A stretch of DNA of 64,000 bases from Clostridium_AW sp040797845. Lineage in GTDB: Bacteria > Bacillota > Clostridia > Clostridiales > Clostridiaceae. Below, piece by piece: positions 16,982-26,153 of this stretch. The notes beneath the pieces were generated by a model, which was given only the letters and a program-made list of their open reading frames with translations, did no database searches and was not told where the DNA came from. Position numbers and translations under genes: made by a program. Each line of letters opens with the position of its first letter. Position 1 is the first letter of the stretch. The stretch is from positions 18,378 through 82,377 of the forward strand of contig JBFNFA010000014.1 in assembly GCA_040797845.1 (NCBI GenBank). Direction: 5' to 3'.

Positions 16982-18556
16982 TCACCCCTCATACTTAAAT
17001 CCTATTTTTTTCATAAATCTTATGAATCCTTCTACTCCATCTTCATCCCTTTTAAATACTCCTGCATGGCTTAATATTTCTATAAACTTCTCTCCTATTT
17101 CTCTTTTTATAATCTCCTGTGCATAATTATTTGTACATGTATTCCCATGATTTTTATATTTGGATATCATGTCCTCTATCCACGAGAGATGTTTTCTCAT
17201 ATTTGAATTTTCATCTTCTCTAATTTTATTTAAGTTATCTACATCCCCCATTAATATATTTTCTATTTCCTTTAGCTCCTCATTTAATCTACCTGGTAAT
17301 ACTGCTAGTCCCATAACTTCTATTAGTCCTATATTCTCTTTCTTTATATGATGTAAATAAGTATGAGGATGAAAAATCCCATAAGGATGCTCTTCATTGA
17401 CTCTATTATTACGCAATACTAAATCAATCTCATATTCCCCTATAGAATTTATTCTCCCTATAGGAGTAATTGTATTGTGGGGAATTTTTTCTTCTTGAAT
17501 TATACTATAAGGTAATATTTCTAATTCCTCATCTTTGTACTCTCTCCAAAGATTTAATATTTTCTTTGAGAGATCAATTAATTGCTTCTTATCTTTTGAT
17601 GAAAGTCTTATTACTGACATAGGCCATTTTACAATGCCACTTTTAACATGAGGAAATTCCTCACTTGTAAAATTATATTCTATAGGTGCTTTTACCATAG
17701 GGAAAGTATGTTTTCCTCCTTGGTAATGTTCATGATTTAAAATGGATCCTCCTACAATAGGTAGGTCAGCATTGGAACCTATAAAATAATGAGGAAATTG
17801 ATCAAGAAAACAAACCATTCTTTCAAAAGTTTTCTCAGTAATACTCATAGGTATATGATTCTCATAAAATAATATGGAATGTTCATTATAATATAAATAT
17901 GGAGAATACTGTAAATACCACTGTTCTTCTCCTAAGTTTATTGGAATTACTCTGTGATTTTGTCTTCCAGGATGATTTGCATGCCCTGCATATCCTACAT
18001 TTTCTAAGCATAAGAGGCATTTGGGGTAATTTGAATTTTCTTTCAATCTGGAAGCTGCAATATCTCTTGGATCTTTTTCAGGCTTAGATAAATTAATTGT
18101 GATTTCTATATCTCCATAAGGTGTATCTGCTTTCCAGTATAAATTTTTATTTGTTCTATCTACTCTTATATAGTTTGAATCCTTTGATAAATTATAATAA
18201 TAATCGGTAGCTTGTTTAGCACCTTCAGTGTTATAAATATTATAAAATTTATTTACTACCTCTGATTGTCTTGGCATTAATATCCCCATTATTTTTGAGT
18301 CTAATAAATCCCTATAAGTAATAGTATTTATGGGTAACAATCCATAGTGGCTAGCATAATCTAATATATTATTTAATATGGGAGTAGCACTGTGAAAATT
18401 TTCACTTTCTAAAGATTTATCATAAGGCTCATCTATATTCAATAAATCTAAAAGTGCATTTCTGCTATTAATAATATCCCATTTTTCTATTAACTTACGC
18501 TTTAAAGCATACTGTATTAAGAGTTCTACTTCCTTAGCTATATTTACTTTCTTCAT
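16982..18556 (-). CDS. galT: UTP-hexose-1-phosphate uridylyltransferase GalT, class II
   Basis: Transfers UMP between UDP-glucose and galactose-1-phosphate. It belongs to the long Firmicute class (GalT2, about 500 residues; here 524). Seen: CLLCLENVGYAGHANHPGRQNHRVIPI in the N-terminal domain and the nucleotidylated-histidine region GGSILNHEHYQGGKHTFPM. It is the first gene of the galTKE run; an 8-bp inverted repeat lies about 47 bases upstream of its start, between it and galR. Confidence 0.95.
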   Translation of the reverse strand: MKKVNIAKEVELLIQYALKRKLIEKWDIINSRNALLDLLNIDEPYDKSLESENFHSATPILNNILDYASHYGLLPINTITYRDLLDSKIMGILMPRQSEVVNKFYNIYNTEGAKQATDYYYNLSKDSNYIRVDRTNKNLYWKADTPYGDIEITINLSKPEKDPRDIAASRLKENSNYPKCLLCLENVGYAGHANHPGRQNHRVIPINLGEEQWYLQYSPYLYYNEHSILFYENHIPMSITEKTFERMVCFLDQFPHYFIGSNADLPIVGGSILNHEHYQGGKHTFPMVKAPIEYNFTSEEFPHVKSGIVKWPMSVIRLSSKDKKQLIDLSKKILNLWREYKDEELEILPYSIIQEEKIPHNTITPIGRINSIGEYEIDLVLRNNRVNEEHPYGIFHPHTYLHHIKKENIGLIEVMGLAVLPGRLNEELKEIENILMGDVDNLNKIREDENSNMRKHLSWIEDMISKYKNHGNTCTNNYAQEIIKREIGEKFIEILSHAGVFKRDEDGVEGFIRFMKKIGFKYEG

Positions 18557-18602
18557 AAAACTCCCTCCCCCTTTAGAAAACCTTTTCTATTTTACTATAT
18601 TA

Positions 18603-18623
18603 ATTGCGTGATTAACACGCAAT
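18603..18623 (-). promoter_or_regulatory. Inverted repeat upstream of galT (candidate GalR operator)
   Basis: ATTGCGTG and CACGCAAT are exact inverted 8-bp arms around a 5-base spacer. The G/C-rich core stands out in the A/T-rich galR-galT gap. A LacI-family repressor gene is adjacent, so it is a likely operator; its odd-length centre is not typical for that family. Confidence 0.55.
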
Positions 18624-18630
18624 ATTTAAA

Positions 18631-19644
18631 CTATACCTTATGGCAGCTTTCTCTGATTATCAAACTTGTGTCCATTATGATTGTTTTTTTAGTTCTATTA
18701 TTTTTATCTATAATATCTAGTATTTCTAAAGCAGCTTTTTTCCCTATTTCTCTCATATTTAAATCCACAGAAGTCAATCTTGGATGACTTACGAAAGCTA
18801 ATAAGGTATTATCAAATCCCATCACTGATAAGTCTTTAGGTACTATTAAGTTTAGTTCATTGCATGCATTTATTACTCCTACTGCCATTAAGTCATTGCA
18901 TGCAAATATTGCTGTTGGTTTGCTTTTACCAAGCATTAAAGTTTTAATTTTTTCTTTAGTATTTCTAACGACCTCAATGGTATTTCCCATACCCACATTT
19001 AATATTTTTTTATATTTAAGTTTATCTTCCTTTATTACATCTAGGTAAATCTTTTCTTTTATATCATAAGAATAACTTTTACTTCCTCTAATAAACGCAA
19101 TTTTTTCATGTCCCAAATTTCTTAAATATTTAAAAGCTTCCATAGTTCCAGCTTTCTCGTCGTAGGAGACAAAATTACAATCATATCCATCACTGCAACC
19201 ATTAACTATAACTAAGGGCAAGGATTTCGATGTGTTTTCTAAATAGCCACTATTTAAATTATCCACTGTTGGATCTATTATAACTATTCCATCTACTCTT
19301 TTAGCTATCAACTCTTCAATTAAATTTCTCTCTTTTTTTTCATCACCACCAGTGTTGCACAGAGATATACTATAACCCACTTTATTAGTGACGCTTTCAA
19401 TAGACTCTACAATAGTTGGAAAAAACAAATTAGTTATCCCTGGGACTACCACACCAATAACAGAGGATCTTTTTGTTATTAACCCTCTAGCCATCATGTT
19501 AGGCTTATAATTTAATTTTTCTATGGCTTTTTCTATTCTTACTCTTGTTTCTTTTTTTACAGGATAATTATTATTTAAAACTCTGGATACCGTTGTTATA
19601 GACACACCGGCTTCCTTAGCAACTTCTTTAATGGTTACAGTCAT
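18631..19644 (-). CDS. galR: LacI-family transcriptional regulator (GalR-like)
   Basis: A 337-residue repressor: N-terminal LacI helix-turn-helix (TIKEVAKEAGVSITTVSRVLNN) with the hinge helix KPNMMARGL, then a periplasmic-binding-protein-like sugar-sensing domain with SVIGVVVPGITNLFFPTIVES and VDGIVIIDPT. It lies between mglC and galT on the same strand, so it most likely controls both galactose transport and metabolism. The effector (galactose or a derivative) is inferred from context. Confidence 0.92.
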   Translation of the reverse strand: MTVTIKEVAKEAGVSITTVSRVLNNNYPVKKETRVRIEKAIEKLNYKPNMMARGLITKRSSVIGVVVPGITNLFFPTIVESIESVTNKVGYSISLCNTGGDEKKERNLIEELIAKRVDGIVIIDPTVDNLNSGYLENTSKSLPLVIVNGCSDGYDCNFVSYDEKAGTMEAFKYLRNLGHEKIAFIRGSKSYSYDIKEKIYLDVIKEDKLKYKKILNVGMGNTIEVVRNTKEKIKTLMLGKSKPTAIFACNDLMAVGVINACNELNLIVPKDLSVMGFDNTLLAFVSHPRLTSVDLNMREIGKKAALEILDIIDKNNRTKKTIIMDTSLIIRESCHKV

Positions 19645-19720
19645 ATACTCACCCTCTAATATTTTATAACATATATACTTATAATATATATTTTTCCATG
19701 GTTTATCAAATGTTATTTAA

Positions 19721-19753
19721 AAGACTTCCCATTAACCATAAATGGAAAGTCTT
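19721..19753 (-). terminator. Terminator after mglC
   Basis: A 13-bp stem with one mismatch (AAGACTTCCCATT/AATGGAAAGTCTT) just past the mglC stop, followed by TTTTAA on the minus strand. It may limit read-through from mglBAC into galR. Confidence 0.65.
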
Positions 19754-19761
19754 AGCTATAC

Positions 19762-20763
19762 TTACCTCTTTGCTAAGTATTTGCGTATGTCAAAAGCCAC
19801 AGCACCTATAATTATTATTCCTTTTACCACCTGCTGCCAGTATGCAGAAACACCTAATATTACTAGCCCATTATTTAAAACCTCAAATATCAATACTCCT
19901 GTTATTATACCGGATACCGTACCTATACCACCTGAGGTTGAAACCCCACCTATAGTTGCCGCTGCTATAGCGTCAAGCTCATACATATTTCCATAGTTAT
20001 TTGTAGCACCACCAGTTCTAGCAGCCAATAAAGCTCCTGCTAACCCATAAAGCGCTCCTGCAAGAGCATAAACTTTTATCAAAGTAAACTCAACATTTAC
20101 TCCTGAAACTTCTGCTGCATTTGGGTTTCCTCCTATGGCGTAAATATATTTTCCAAAACGTGTTTTATTTAATATAAACCATATTAAAAATATAACAATT
20201 GCAGCTATTAATACAGAATTAGGTATATTAAATGTTCTTCCTAATGCTAATTCCGTAAAGTCATTTCTAAGCCCTCCAATAGGCTGAGCATTAGTATAAA
20301 TACACGCAGCACCGTATACAATAACCATCATTCCAAGAGTAGCTATAAATGGCGGAACCTTAAGATAGGCTATTACTATTCCATTTATCGAACCTATTAT
20401 CATGCCTATAGCCATAACAAATAAAATTACTATAAAAATATTTAATTCTGGAGCATTTTTGAATAATTTGTAGGCATAATCAGGGCGTTGAAGCAAACTT
20501 GCAGAAATACAAGCTGTTAACCCAACCACTCTACCTGAGGAAAGGTCTGTTCCCCTGGTAATCAATATTCCTCCTACTCCTAAAGCAATTATTATACGCA
20601 CTGAAGCGATAATAGATACATTAACAAGGTTGTTTAAAGATAAAAAATTACTATTTAATGCCCCTATAGATAAACATAAAACTAAAAGCACTAAGTATAT
20701 TGCATATTTGCTAATATATTCTTTTATAGACTTTCTGTCCATTTTTTTCGATTCTTCTGTCAT
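19762..20763 (-). CDS. mglC: Galactose/methyl-galactoside ABC permease MglC
   Basis: Membrane subunit of the mgl sugar importer. It has 8-10 hydrophobic segments and the BPD_transp_2 features of MglC/RbsC: GVGGILITRGTDLSSGRVVGL and AIGGNPNAAEVSGVNVEFTLIKVYALAGALYGLAGALLAARTGGATNNYGNMYELDAIAAATIGGVSTSGG. It follows mglA by 17 bases. The N-terminus is hydrophilic (MTEESKKMDRKS) before the first membrane segment. Confidence 0.95.
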   Translation of the reverse strand: MTEESKKMDRKSIKEYISKYAIYLVLLVLCLSIGALNSNFLSLNNLVNVSIIASVRIIIALGVGGILITRGTDLSSGRVVGLTACISASLLQRPDYAYKLFKNAPELNIFIVILFVMAIGMIIGSINGIVIAYLKVPPFIATLGMMVIVYGAACIYTNAQPIGGLRNDFTELALGRTFNIPNSVLIAAIVIFLIWFILNKTRFGKYIYAIGGNPNAAEVSGVNVEFTLIKVYALAGALYGLAGALLAARTGGATNNYGNMYELDAIAAATIGGVSTSGGIGTVSGIITGVLIFEVLNNGLVILGVSAYWQQVVKGIIIIGAVAFDIRKYLAKR

Positions 20764-20780
20764 ATTTATCCCCTCCCTGG

Positions 20781-22295
20781 TTAAGCAAATTTTGTAGCAT
20801 ATTTCATTATGAGTTCTTGACTAGCTTCCTTACCCTCTATAATGCCACTTAATCTTCCTGAGCACATTACCATAATCCTATCAGACATACCGATGAGTTC
20901 AGGCATTTCTGAAGATATCATAATAATGCTTTTACCTTCCTTTGCAAGATCAGCAATTATGGAGTATATTTCATATTTTGCACCTACATCAATACCACGA
21001 GTAGGCTCGTCCAAAATTAATATGTCTGGTTCTGTTAACAACCAACGAGAAAAAATTACCTTTTGTTGATTTCCTCCAGATAGGTTTCTTATTAAAGTTT
21101 TGGCTGAAGGAGTCTTTATGTTAAGCATGTCTATACTTTTATTCACTTCTTCCATGCCTTTCTTGCTATTTATAATAAAATTAAAATCCATATAACGATT
21201 TAAATTTGCAATTATAGTATTATTTTCTATGGAAAGCACCGGGAAAATACCCGTAGATCTTCTTTCCTCTGTGAGTAGTGCCAACCCACACTTTTTAGCA
21301 TCAATTGGGCTTTTTATCTTTAATTCCTTATTTGAAATATATATTTTACCACTGGATATTCCTCTAAGTCCAAATATAGCTTCTACCAATTCTGTTCTTT
21401 GGGCCCCTACAAGTCCCCCTATTCCTAATATTTCTCCACGTCTAAGTTCAAAAGTTACATCTTTAAAGGATTTAGAATCAATTGATGTGAAATCTTCTAC
21501 CCTCATAACTACTTCCTCTGGTTTATTTTCACGGGGTGGAAATCTATTAGTTAAATCTCTTCCAACCATCTTAGATATAATCATATCTGTGGTCATCTCT
21601 GATGAGTTCCATGTACCGATATACTTTCCATCTCTCATTATTGTGACTTCATCAGATATTTCTAAAATTTCTTCCATTTTATGAGATATATATATGATTG
21701 CAACTCCTTCAGCCTTTAGCTTTCGGATTATATTGAATAGGTGTGAAACTTCATTCTCTGTTAGGGATGATGTTGGTTCATCCATTACAATTACTTTTGA
21801 TCTATAAGAAACAGCCTTAGCTATCTCAACACCTTGTATTTGAGATACTGAAAGCTTTGCCACTTGCATATCTGGTGTAATTTCTAGTTGAAGCTCTTCT
21901 TTTAATAATGCTAAAGTATCTTTATACATTTTTTTATGATCCACCACTTTAATTCCCATAAAATTCTTTACTGGAAATCTTCCTAGCCATATGTTTTCCA
22001 TAACGCTTCTATGAGGAACGGGATGAAGCTCTTGATGTATCATGGAAATTCCATTTTCCAATGCATCTTTTGCATTTTTGAATTGTACCTTTTTACCATC
22101 GAGAATAACTTCCCCTTCATCAGCTATGTACATTCCAAAAAGACACTTCATTAAAGTTGATTTACCTGCTCCATTTTCCCCCATCAATGCATGTACTGTT
22201 CCAGGCTTTAATTTTAAACTTACATTGTCTAAAGCTTTTACACCGGGAAAGCTTTTAGAAATACTATGCATTTCTAAAATATACTCTTGTTCCAT
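20781..22295 (-). CDS. mglA: Galactose/methyl-galactoside ABC ATPase MglA
   Basis: Energises sugar import. It is a tandem ABC protein of 504 residues: the first half has Walker A GENGAGKST, signature LSVSQIQGVEIAKA and Walker B VIVMDEPTS; the second half has a degenerate Walker A (GLVGAQRTE), as is normal in MglA/RbsA, with LSGGNQQKV and ILILDEPTRGIDVGAK. It lies between the binding protein and permease genes. A stem-loop in the gap after mglB may lower its expression relative to the binding protein. Confidence 0.96.
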   Translation of the reverse strand: MEQEYILEMHSISKSFPGVKALDNVSLKLKPGTVHALMGENGAGKSTLMKCLFGMYIADEGEVILDGKKVQFKNAKDALENGISMIHQELHPVPHRSVMENIWLGRFPVKNFMGIKVVDHKKMYKDTLALLKEELQLEITPDMQVAKLSVSQIQGVEIAKAVSYRSKVIVMDEPTSSLTENEVSHLFNIIRKLKAEGVAIIYISHKMEEILEISDEVTIMRDGKYIGTWNSSEMTTDMIISKMVGRDLTNRFPPRENKPEEVVMRVEDFTSIDSKSFKDVTFELRRGEILGIGGLVGAQRTELVEAIFGLRGISSGKIYISNKELKIKSPIDAKKCGLALLTEERRSTGIFPVLSIENNTIIANLNRYMDFNFIINSKKGMEEVNKSIDMLNIKTPSAKTLIRNLSGGNQQKVIFSRWLLTEPDILILDEPTRGIDVGAKYEIYSIIADLAKEGKSIIMISSEMPELIGMSDRIMVMCSGRLSGIIEGKEASQELIMKYATKFA

Positions 22296-22328
22296 AGGCT
22301 ACACCTCTTTTTGCATGATAATTTAATA

Positions 22329-22354
22329 TTAGGGAGTGTGTTATCACTCCCTAA
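22329..22354 (-). other. Intercistronic hairpin mglB-mglA
   Basis: A 10-bp perfect stem (TTAGGGAGTG/CACTCCCTAA) with a 6-base loop just after mglB. No T-run follows on the minus strand, so it more likely stabilises the mglB end or partly terminates, giving excess binding protein. Confidence 0.7.
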
Positions 22355-22366
22355 GTATTTATAAAA

Positions 22367-23419
22367 TTATTTGAATTGACTAACGTTTTCCTTTGTTACA
22401 GGTTGGTATGGAACCCATTTATATTTTACATCAGTTATTCCTTCAACTGATTTTGATGGTTCCTCGCCCTTTGCTAAGGAATATGATATATCAAGTATAG
22501 CTTTTCCCTGTCCTTTAGCATCATTTAATACTGTTCCTAATAATTCTCCAGCTTCTAGTGAATCAATTGCTGGTGCAGTAGCGTCAACCCCAACTACAGG
22601 AATTTTCTTATCTCCTTTAAAATATCCTGCAGCTTTTAGAGCTTCTATAGCTCCTAAAGCCATATCATCGTTATTCGCAAATACAGCTTCTATCTTATCA
22701 CCATAATTTGATAACCAAGCAGCCATTTTTTCTTGGCCATTTACTCTTTGCCATAATCCTGTGTCATTAGCAAGTTTTTCTACTTTAGCTCCTGTATCTT
22801 CTAAGGACTTTATTGAATGTTCCGTACGCAATATAGCATCTTGATGTCCTGGCTCTCCTTCTAACATAACATATTGAATTTTTCCATCCTTGTTTTTGTC
22901 AGCAGCTGGATTGTTCTTAAAATAATCTGCTATAATTTTTCCTTGCATCGATCCTGATTCTTCAGCTTTTGCTCCAACATAATACATCTTATCCCATTTA
23001 TCCATGTCTTCTTTAACTGGCTCACGGTTGAAAAATACTATTGGAATTCCTGCCTGCTTAGCCTTGTCTATTATTACAGAAGCTGCAGTACGGTCAACCA
23101 TATTAACGGCAATAACATCATATTTTTGCGCTATAAAAGTATCTACTTGGTCATTTTGATTAGCCTGTTGTCCTTGTCCATCAGCGAAATTCAAAGAAAT
23201 CTTTTCTCCAGTAGATTTTTCTTTTTCAGCTGCTGTTTTTTCAATAGCGTCACGAACAGTAGAAATAAAAGTATCGTCAAATTTATATAGTGCAACCCCT
23301 ACTTTTATTTCCTTTCCCCCATTAGCTTCTTTTCCAGCGTCCGTAGGCTTACTTCCACAACCTGAAAGCATTCCTACTGATAGAATTGCCGCAGCAACTA
23401 GTGAAATAATTTTTTTCAT
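22367..23419 (-). CDS. mglB: Galactose-binding lipoprotein MglB
   Basis: Extracellular sugar-binding protein of the mgl importer. It has a lipoprotein signal (MKKIISLVAAAILSVGMLSGC) with lipobox LSGC and lipidated Cys at residue 21, then a periplasmic-binding fold: VGVALYKFDDTFISTVRDAIEK, VDTFIAQKYDVIAVNMVDRTAAS, IVFFNREP, and AVFANNDDMALGAIEALKAAG, with the NNDDMALGA motif typical of glucose/galactose-binding proteins. It is the first gene of mglBAC. The substrate, galactose, is supported by galTKE downstream. Confidence 0.95.
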   Translation of the reverse strand: MKKIISLVAAAILSVGMLSGCGSKPTDAGKEANGGKEIKVGVALYKFDDTFISTVRDAIEKTAAEKEKSTGEKISLNFADGQGQQANQNDQVDTFIAQKYDVIAVNMVDRTAASVIIDKAKQAGIPIVFFNREPVKEDMDKWDKMYYVGAKAEESGSMQGKIIADYFKNNPAADKNKDGKIQYVMLEGEPGHQDAILRTEHSIKSLEDTGAKVEKLANDTGLWQRVNGQEKMAAWLSNYGDKIEAVFANNDDMALGAIEALKAAGYFKGDKKIPVVGVDATAPAIDSLEAGELLGTVLNDAKGQGKAILDISYSLAKGEEPSKSVEGITDVKYKWVPYQPVTKENVSQFK

Positions 23420-23463
23420 TTTTATACCCCCCTAATATTATGTATTTATAATATATTTAAGAA

Positions 23464-23500
23464 TAGAACATTAATTTTACTAAATTTCACTAATGCTCTA
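23464..23500 (-). promoter_or_regulatory. Imperfect inverted repeat upstream of mglB
   Basis: TAGAACATTAAT and ACTAATGCTCTA pair at 10 of 12 positions around a 13-base spacer, about 45 bases before mglB. It could be a regulatory site. It does not resemble the inverted repeat in front of galT. Confidence 0.35.
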
Positions 23501-23577
23501 TACTTTTTTTAGATAATACATAAAGGTGATTAAGGTTCATTTTCAGCATAGAAAACCTTTTCTTATAATATAAAATA

Positions 23578-23613
23578 AAAAGGAAATACTTTTTCACCTT
23601 CATATTTCCTTTT
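23578..23613 (-). terminator. Terminator of radical SAM gene
   Basis: An 11-bp stem (AAAAGGAAATA/TATTTCCTTTT) with a 14-base loop followed on the minus strand by TTTTTATTTTA, about 120 bases past the radical SAM gene. Confidence 0.6.
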
Positions 23614-23731
23614 CATATAGCTTTTCAATCAGGTTATAATTATGACATTTATTTCTATGTAATCATTTTCATCTATAATTATATTATATATTTAATTAAC
23701 ATATTTGTCCATATTAAAATTAAGCTACATT

Positions 23732-24601
23732 TTACAAAATTCTAAAATTTTCATCTTTATAATTATATTCCGTAGTCAAAATCTCATATATTTTGTTTAA
23801 TAATATCTCTTTATCCTGTGGAAGTGTGCCTTTTAAAGCTACATAATTTGAAGCATGATTACTTCTAAATATGCAGTTTGTCACATAAATATTTTGGAGC
23901 ATAGTTTTTGTTTCTAACATAATTTCTTTAGGATTCAATAGTGAAAACTCACTTTTAGATATTTTTTCATATAGCTCAGTACCATCTTCAACCATTAGTG
24001 TTAATAATCCTAAATAATCTGGATCAATTATTGATATAACTTCTGCAGATTCTAAAGCGTGTTTTTCCCAATTTTCTTTTCCACCTAACCCTGATATAAG
24101 AGTTATAGAAAGTGGTATATCACTCTCTTTTACCTTCTTACCTGCTATAATCATTTCTTCCTTGGTTACACCCTTATTAATTTCCTTTAGTATTTTTTCA
24201 CTACCACTTTCTAGTCCCATATATATTATTCCTAGTCCTAAATCTCTTAACTCAATTAATTCTTCTAAGGATTTATTTAACACATCCCTTGGAGTAGCAT
24301 AAATACCTATTCTATTGCATTCAGGAAATAACTCTCTTATTTTATATAATATTTGCTTTAAATCCTTAGTTTTTAAACATAATGCATCTCCATCTGCTAA
24401 AAAAATTCTTTCCACTCTACTATAATAATTTCTTGCCTGAATTAAATCTCCTAATATTTCTTCTATTTTTCTGATTCTAAATTTTTTACCCTTATACATT
24501 CCGCAAAAGGTACATTTATTGTGAGCACATCCTATGGTTACTTGAACAATTAAACTATTAGCCTCACTAGGTGGTCTATAAACCACTCCTTCATACCTCA
24601 T
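23732..24601 (-). CDS. Radical SAM protein
   Basis: A 289-residue radical S-adenosylmethionine protein with an Elp3-like core. It starts MRYEGVVYRPPSEANSLIVQVTIGC and has the iron-sulfur ligands in GCAHNKCTFCGMY, spaced Cys-x4-Cys-x2-Cys, a known variant in this family. Further motifs are FLADGDAL, YATPRDVL and LGIIYMGLESGSEKILKEINKG. The reaction is unknown. I choose the ATG after GGGGTG; an upstream in-frame GTG lies inside that ribosome site. It is transcribed after a small membrane-protein gene. Confidence 0.88.
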   Translation of the reverse strand: MRYEGVVYRPPSEANSLIVQVTIGCAHNKCTFCGMYKGKKFRIRKIEEILGDLIQARNYYSRVERIFLADGDALCLKTKDLKQILYKIRELFPECNRIGIYATPRDVLNKSLEELIELRDLGLGIIYMGLESGSEKILKEINKGVTKEEMIIAGKKVKESDIPLSITLISGLGGKENWEKHALESAEVISIIDPDYLGLLTLMVEDGTELYEKISKSEFSLLNPKEIMLETKTMLQNIYVTNCIFRSNHASNYVALKGTLPQDKEILLNKIYEILTTEYNYKDENFRIL

Positions 24602-24618
24602 TAAAATCACCCCATAAA

Positions 24619-24876
24619 TTATAATTCTTCATATTCCACATCTACAATTTTTTTATCCTCTATTTCATCAGTATTTATATGATGATAATAAGCACCTTGA
24701 GTACCTTGATTGACCTCATTAGCTCTATTACCTTTATCTCTATTTTTCCAAATATCAATTCTTTTTTTGAAGTACATTATGCCCCCTATTGCAACTATTA
24801 TAGGTAACATCCATATAAAAAATTGAAACGCAATGATTATTACTCCTATAATTAATAATATTTTTATAAAATCCAT
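24619..24876 (-). CDS. Small membrane protein, unknown
   Basis: An 85-residue protein. Residues 4-35 form one or two hydrophobic segments (IKILLIIGVIIIAFQFFIWMLPIIVAIGGIMYF), then a basic patch (KKRIDIWKNRDKGNR) and an acidic tail ending EDKKIVDVEYEEL. I recognise no domain. The positive-inside rule suggests a cytoplasmic tail. GAAGGGG precedes the ATG and the radical SAM gene starts just after it. Confidence 0.7.
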   Translation of the reverse strand: MDFIKILLIIGVIIIAFQFFIWMLPIIVAIGGIMYFKKRIDIWKNRDKGNRANEVNQGTQGAYYHHINTDEIEDKKIVDVEYEEL

Positions 24877-25032
24877 ATTAACCCCTTCTCTTACTGTGTA
24901 ATTTAAATTTTATTTTGATTATAACATGAAAAAGTAATATATTCTTTAAATAAGGCTTAATAAATTATTAATATTTAATTAATGAAATATATCTAATAAA
25001 ATGCAGAGGTGAAAGAGAATTAGACTAAGAAA

Positions 25033-25056
25033 GAAAGTGTTAAATTTAACACTTTC
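25033..25056 (-). terminator. Terminator of acetamidase/formamidase gene
   Basis: A perfect 24-base palindrome (GAAAGTGTTAAA and its complement) followed on the minus strand by TTTCTTAG, about 25 bases after the gene end. Confidence 0.7.
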
Positions 25057-25079
25057 CCATATTATACTTTTATTATACT

Positions 25080-25979
25080 TTAAAAGTTAAAACCCTCTAG
25101 CTTTAATATTTCCTTAGGAGCACATACTTTCACTGTAATTAATGGATTTACAACTTGACTTATTCTTAAATCGCAAGTGGCACCTAATAGTCTATAGGCA
25201 TCTTCAAACTTTAAATTAAGTAACTCTTTTAAAACTTCCACCATATCCCCTACAGCCTCTGCAATTGCTTCCTTATAGTTATTGGCACTTGTTACAGTAA
25301 TTAAATAGTCCTTAGAATCTATCCTTGGATTTCTAATAGTTTTATTCTTAATTAACCAAGCTTTAAGTTTTACTTTTCCAGCAATTTCGATTCCCATTCC
25401 ACTTAACTCTCCATCTCCCATAGATGCATGTAAATCTCCTACAGCTAAATTAGCTCCTTTAACAAAAATAGGCAAATAAATCTTTGATCCTTTGCATATT
25501 TCTTTAGTATCCATATTAGCTCCATGTTTTCCTGGAGTAATACATGATATCCTCTCCTCCTTTGGAGATACTCCTATAACTCCAATCATAGGTTGTACTG
25601 GAATAACTATATTTTCATCGAAATAGGCTCTATTATCTTTTATAGGGATAATTTTAGTGTTGTACTCTTTTATTTTATCCCCTAAAATTCCTACTCCCGG
25701 TGATGCACACATAACTCCTTGATTATCTAATATGATATCTAAAATTTCTACACATAGAACATCTCCCTCTTCTGCTCCATCTATTGCTATAGGTCCTACT
25801 GAAGGGTTCATGGTTGAATTATCAATATTAGGTCTTAAATCTTTTTCCGTTCTTATTTGCCCACCATAACAATCTTCCGTTTCTACCCAAAATTCCTCTC
25901 CATCTTTAACAAAATATACTGCTTCATTATTAGGGCTAAATTCATAAATTACTTTACTCTTATCAAATTCTTTAACCAT
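25080..25979 (-). CDS. Acetamidase/formamidase family protein
   Basis: Predicted amidohydrolase of the FmdA/AmdA family that releases ammonia from formamide, acetamide or related short amides. Seen: VETEDCYGGQI at the N-terminus, NPSVGPIAIDGAEEGDVLCVEILDI, CITPGKHGANMDTKEICKGSKIYLPIFVKGANLAVGDLHASMGDGELSGMGIE, the last part being the metal-site region of the family. About 299 residues. I choose the ATG preceded by AGGTGAT; an in-frame ATG 30 bases upstream is possible. It has its own terminator and no operon partner. The substrate is inferred from the family only. Confidence 0.9.
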   Translation of the reverse strand: MVKEFDKSKVIYEFSPNNEAVYFVKDGEEFWVETEDCYGGQIRTEKDLRPNIDNSTMNPSVGPIAIDGAEEGDVLCVEILDIILDNQGVMCASPGVGILGDKIKEYNTKIIPIKDNRAYFDENIVIPVQPMIGVIGVSPKEERISCITPGKHGANMDTKEICKGSKIYLPIFVKGANLAVGDLHASMGDGELSGMGIEIAGKVKLKAWLIKNKTIRNPRIDSKDYLITVTSANNYKEAIAEAVGDMVEVLKELLNLKFEDAYRLLGATCDLRISQVVNPLITVKVCAPKEILKLEGFNF

Positions 25980-26117
25980 ATGATCACCTATGTGGCTTCC
26001 TGCCTCCACATACCTTTCTTATAAATTATTATATATTTATATATATGCTTTTAAAAATATATAATAATTATGTTTTATATGGAACTACAAATTATTTTTT
26101 ATTTCTTCAAGAATAAA

Positions 26118-26148
26118 AGCTACTGACATTTTAACTTTGTCAGTAGCT
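26118..26148 (-). terminator. Terminator of the GntR-ABC operon
   Basis: An 11-bp perfect stem (AGCTACTGACA/TGTCAGTAGCT) with a 9-base loop, 6 bases after the ABC permease gene, followed by TTTTATTC on the minus strand. Confidence 0.82.
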
Positions 26149-26153
26149 GAATT

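Larger units (their letters stand above)
23420..23731 (-). other. Intergenic region upstream of mglB
   Basis: This non-coding stretch carries the mglB promoter region. It holds an imperfect inverted repeat nearest mglB and, farther upstream, the hairpin terminator of the radical SAM gene. I see no small gene in it. Confidence 0.6.
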
